From the NCBI RefSeq assembly GCF_900130035.1, contig NZ_FQXQ01000006.1:106025-170024 (forward strand): DNA of 64,000 nucleotides, read 5' to 3'. The notes under the pieces are model-generated. The model was not told where the DNA came from. It worked only from the letters and a program-made list of their open reading frames with translations, and did no database searches. A program made the translations under genes and the position numbers. Shown here one piece after another: positions 63,907 through 64,000 of the stretch (its first letter is position 1; each line of letters opens with the position of its first letter). The stretch is from Wenyingzhuangia marina. GTDB lineage: Bacteria > Bacteroidota > Bacteroidia > Flavobacteriales > Flavobacteriaceae.

Positions 63907-64000
63907 ATGAAAGGAATTATATTAGCCGGAGGATCTGGAACCAGATTGTATCCACTCACCAAAGCAACCTCCAAACAATTATTGGCTATCTATGACAAGC
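63907..64000 (+). CDS. rmlA: Glucose-1-phosphate thymidylyltransferase (RmlA-type), 5' end only
   Basis: Only the first 31 codons are in the window: [20 protein letters not shown] followed by [11 protein letters not shown]. This is the nucleotide-binding signature of sugar-phosphate nucleotidyltransferases; the [11 protein letters not shown] segment is typical of RmlA, which makes dTDP-glucose, the first step to dTDP-rhamnose. The remainder lies beyond base 64000. A role in supplying dTDP-rhamnose to the neighbouring RgpF-like protein is a natural inference. Confidence 0.85.
   Translation, partial: MKGIILAGGSGTRLYPLTKATSKQLLAIYDK

Overview
This window comes from a chromosome of a low-GC member of Bacteroidota, most likely a marine Flavobacteriaceae. 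The reasons are the strong A+T bias, the near absence of Shine-Dalgarno sequences, and about twenty copies of the Bacteroidota -7 promoter box TAnnTTTG in front of genes. The gene set also fits: stand-alone MnmD, DUF4294, a 62-aa membrane protein, a DUF6660-like Cys/His-rich protein ahead of a CzcA-TolC fusion, and a mevalonate-pathway cluster with a UbiA prenyltransferase. No rRNA, CRISPR array, insertion sequence or prophage was seen. There is one tRNA, Leu(UAG).

Layout. 1-10.9 kb is housekeeping: the C-terminal part of an unrecognised large protein, tRNA-Leu, an M20 peptidase with OsmC, an esterase with an SGNH hydrolase, YjbR, an aldehyde dehydrogenase, HemW, RuvC, a flippase-like membrane protein with a GT2 glycosyltransferase, and an orphan membrane-anchored protein. 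10.9-15.5 kb has mnmD with a 44-aa membrane protein, ilvE, and nadA-nadB. 15.5-21.5 kb is a heavy-metal efflux operon: a Cys/His-rich small protein, CzcA fused to a TolC-like domain, and the CzcB adaptor. 21.5-26.2 kb is a TetR-TolC-EmrA-EmrB multidrug efflux operon whose promoter carries two palindromic operators. 26.2-38.3 kb holds a 2OG-Fe(II) oxygenase, guaC, accA, a CpsB-like phosphatase, an RluB-type pseudouridine synthase, the isoprenoid cluster (UbiA, mevalonate kinase, mevalonate decarboxylase), flavoproteins and a MazG-like hydrolase.

38.3-54.4 kb has a KirBac potassium channel, a SurA/PpiC-type periplasmic chaperone operon, DUF493, a P-loop ATPase-recQ-fmt operon, HU, YqgE, a class IV aminotransferase, a START-like protein, DUF4294, an M42 peptidase, fructose-bisphosphatase, a CCA-adding-type enzyme and TsaC. 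54.4-64 kb is a surface-polysaccharide region: an MsbA-like ABC exporter, several GT4 and GT2 glycosyltransferases, a RgpF-like and a DUF616 protein, RuvX, and the first codons of an RmlA-type nucleotidyltransferase at the window edge.

The most notable observations are two single-base homopolymer frameshifts in one glycan operon (the ABC exporter at T8/A8, a glycosyltransferase at G6), where the second frame clearly continues the protein. Others are the tandem operators of the efflux regulator, a structured leader ahead of the RgpF-like gene, the RND-TolC fusion with a signal-peptide-like linker, and a dispersed 17-bp intergenic repeat. I found no convincing wholly new defence or mobile system.
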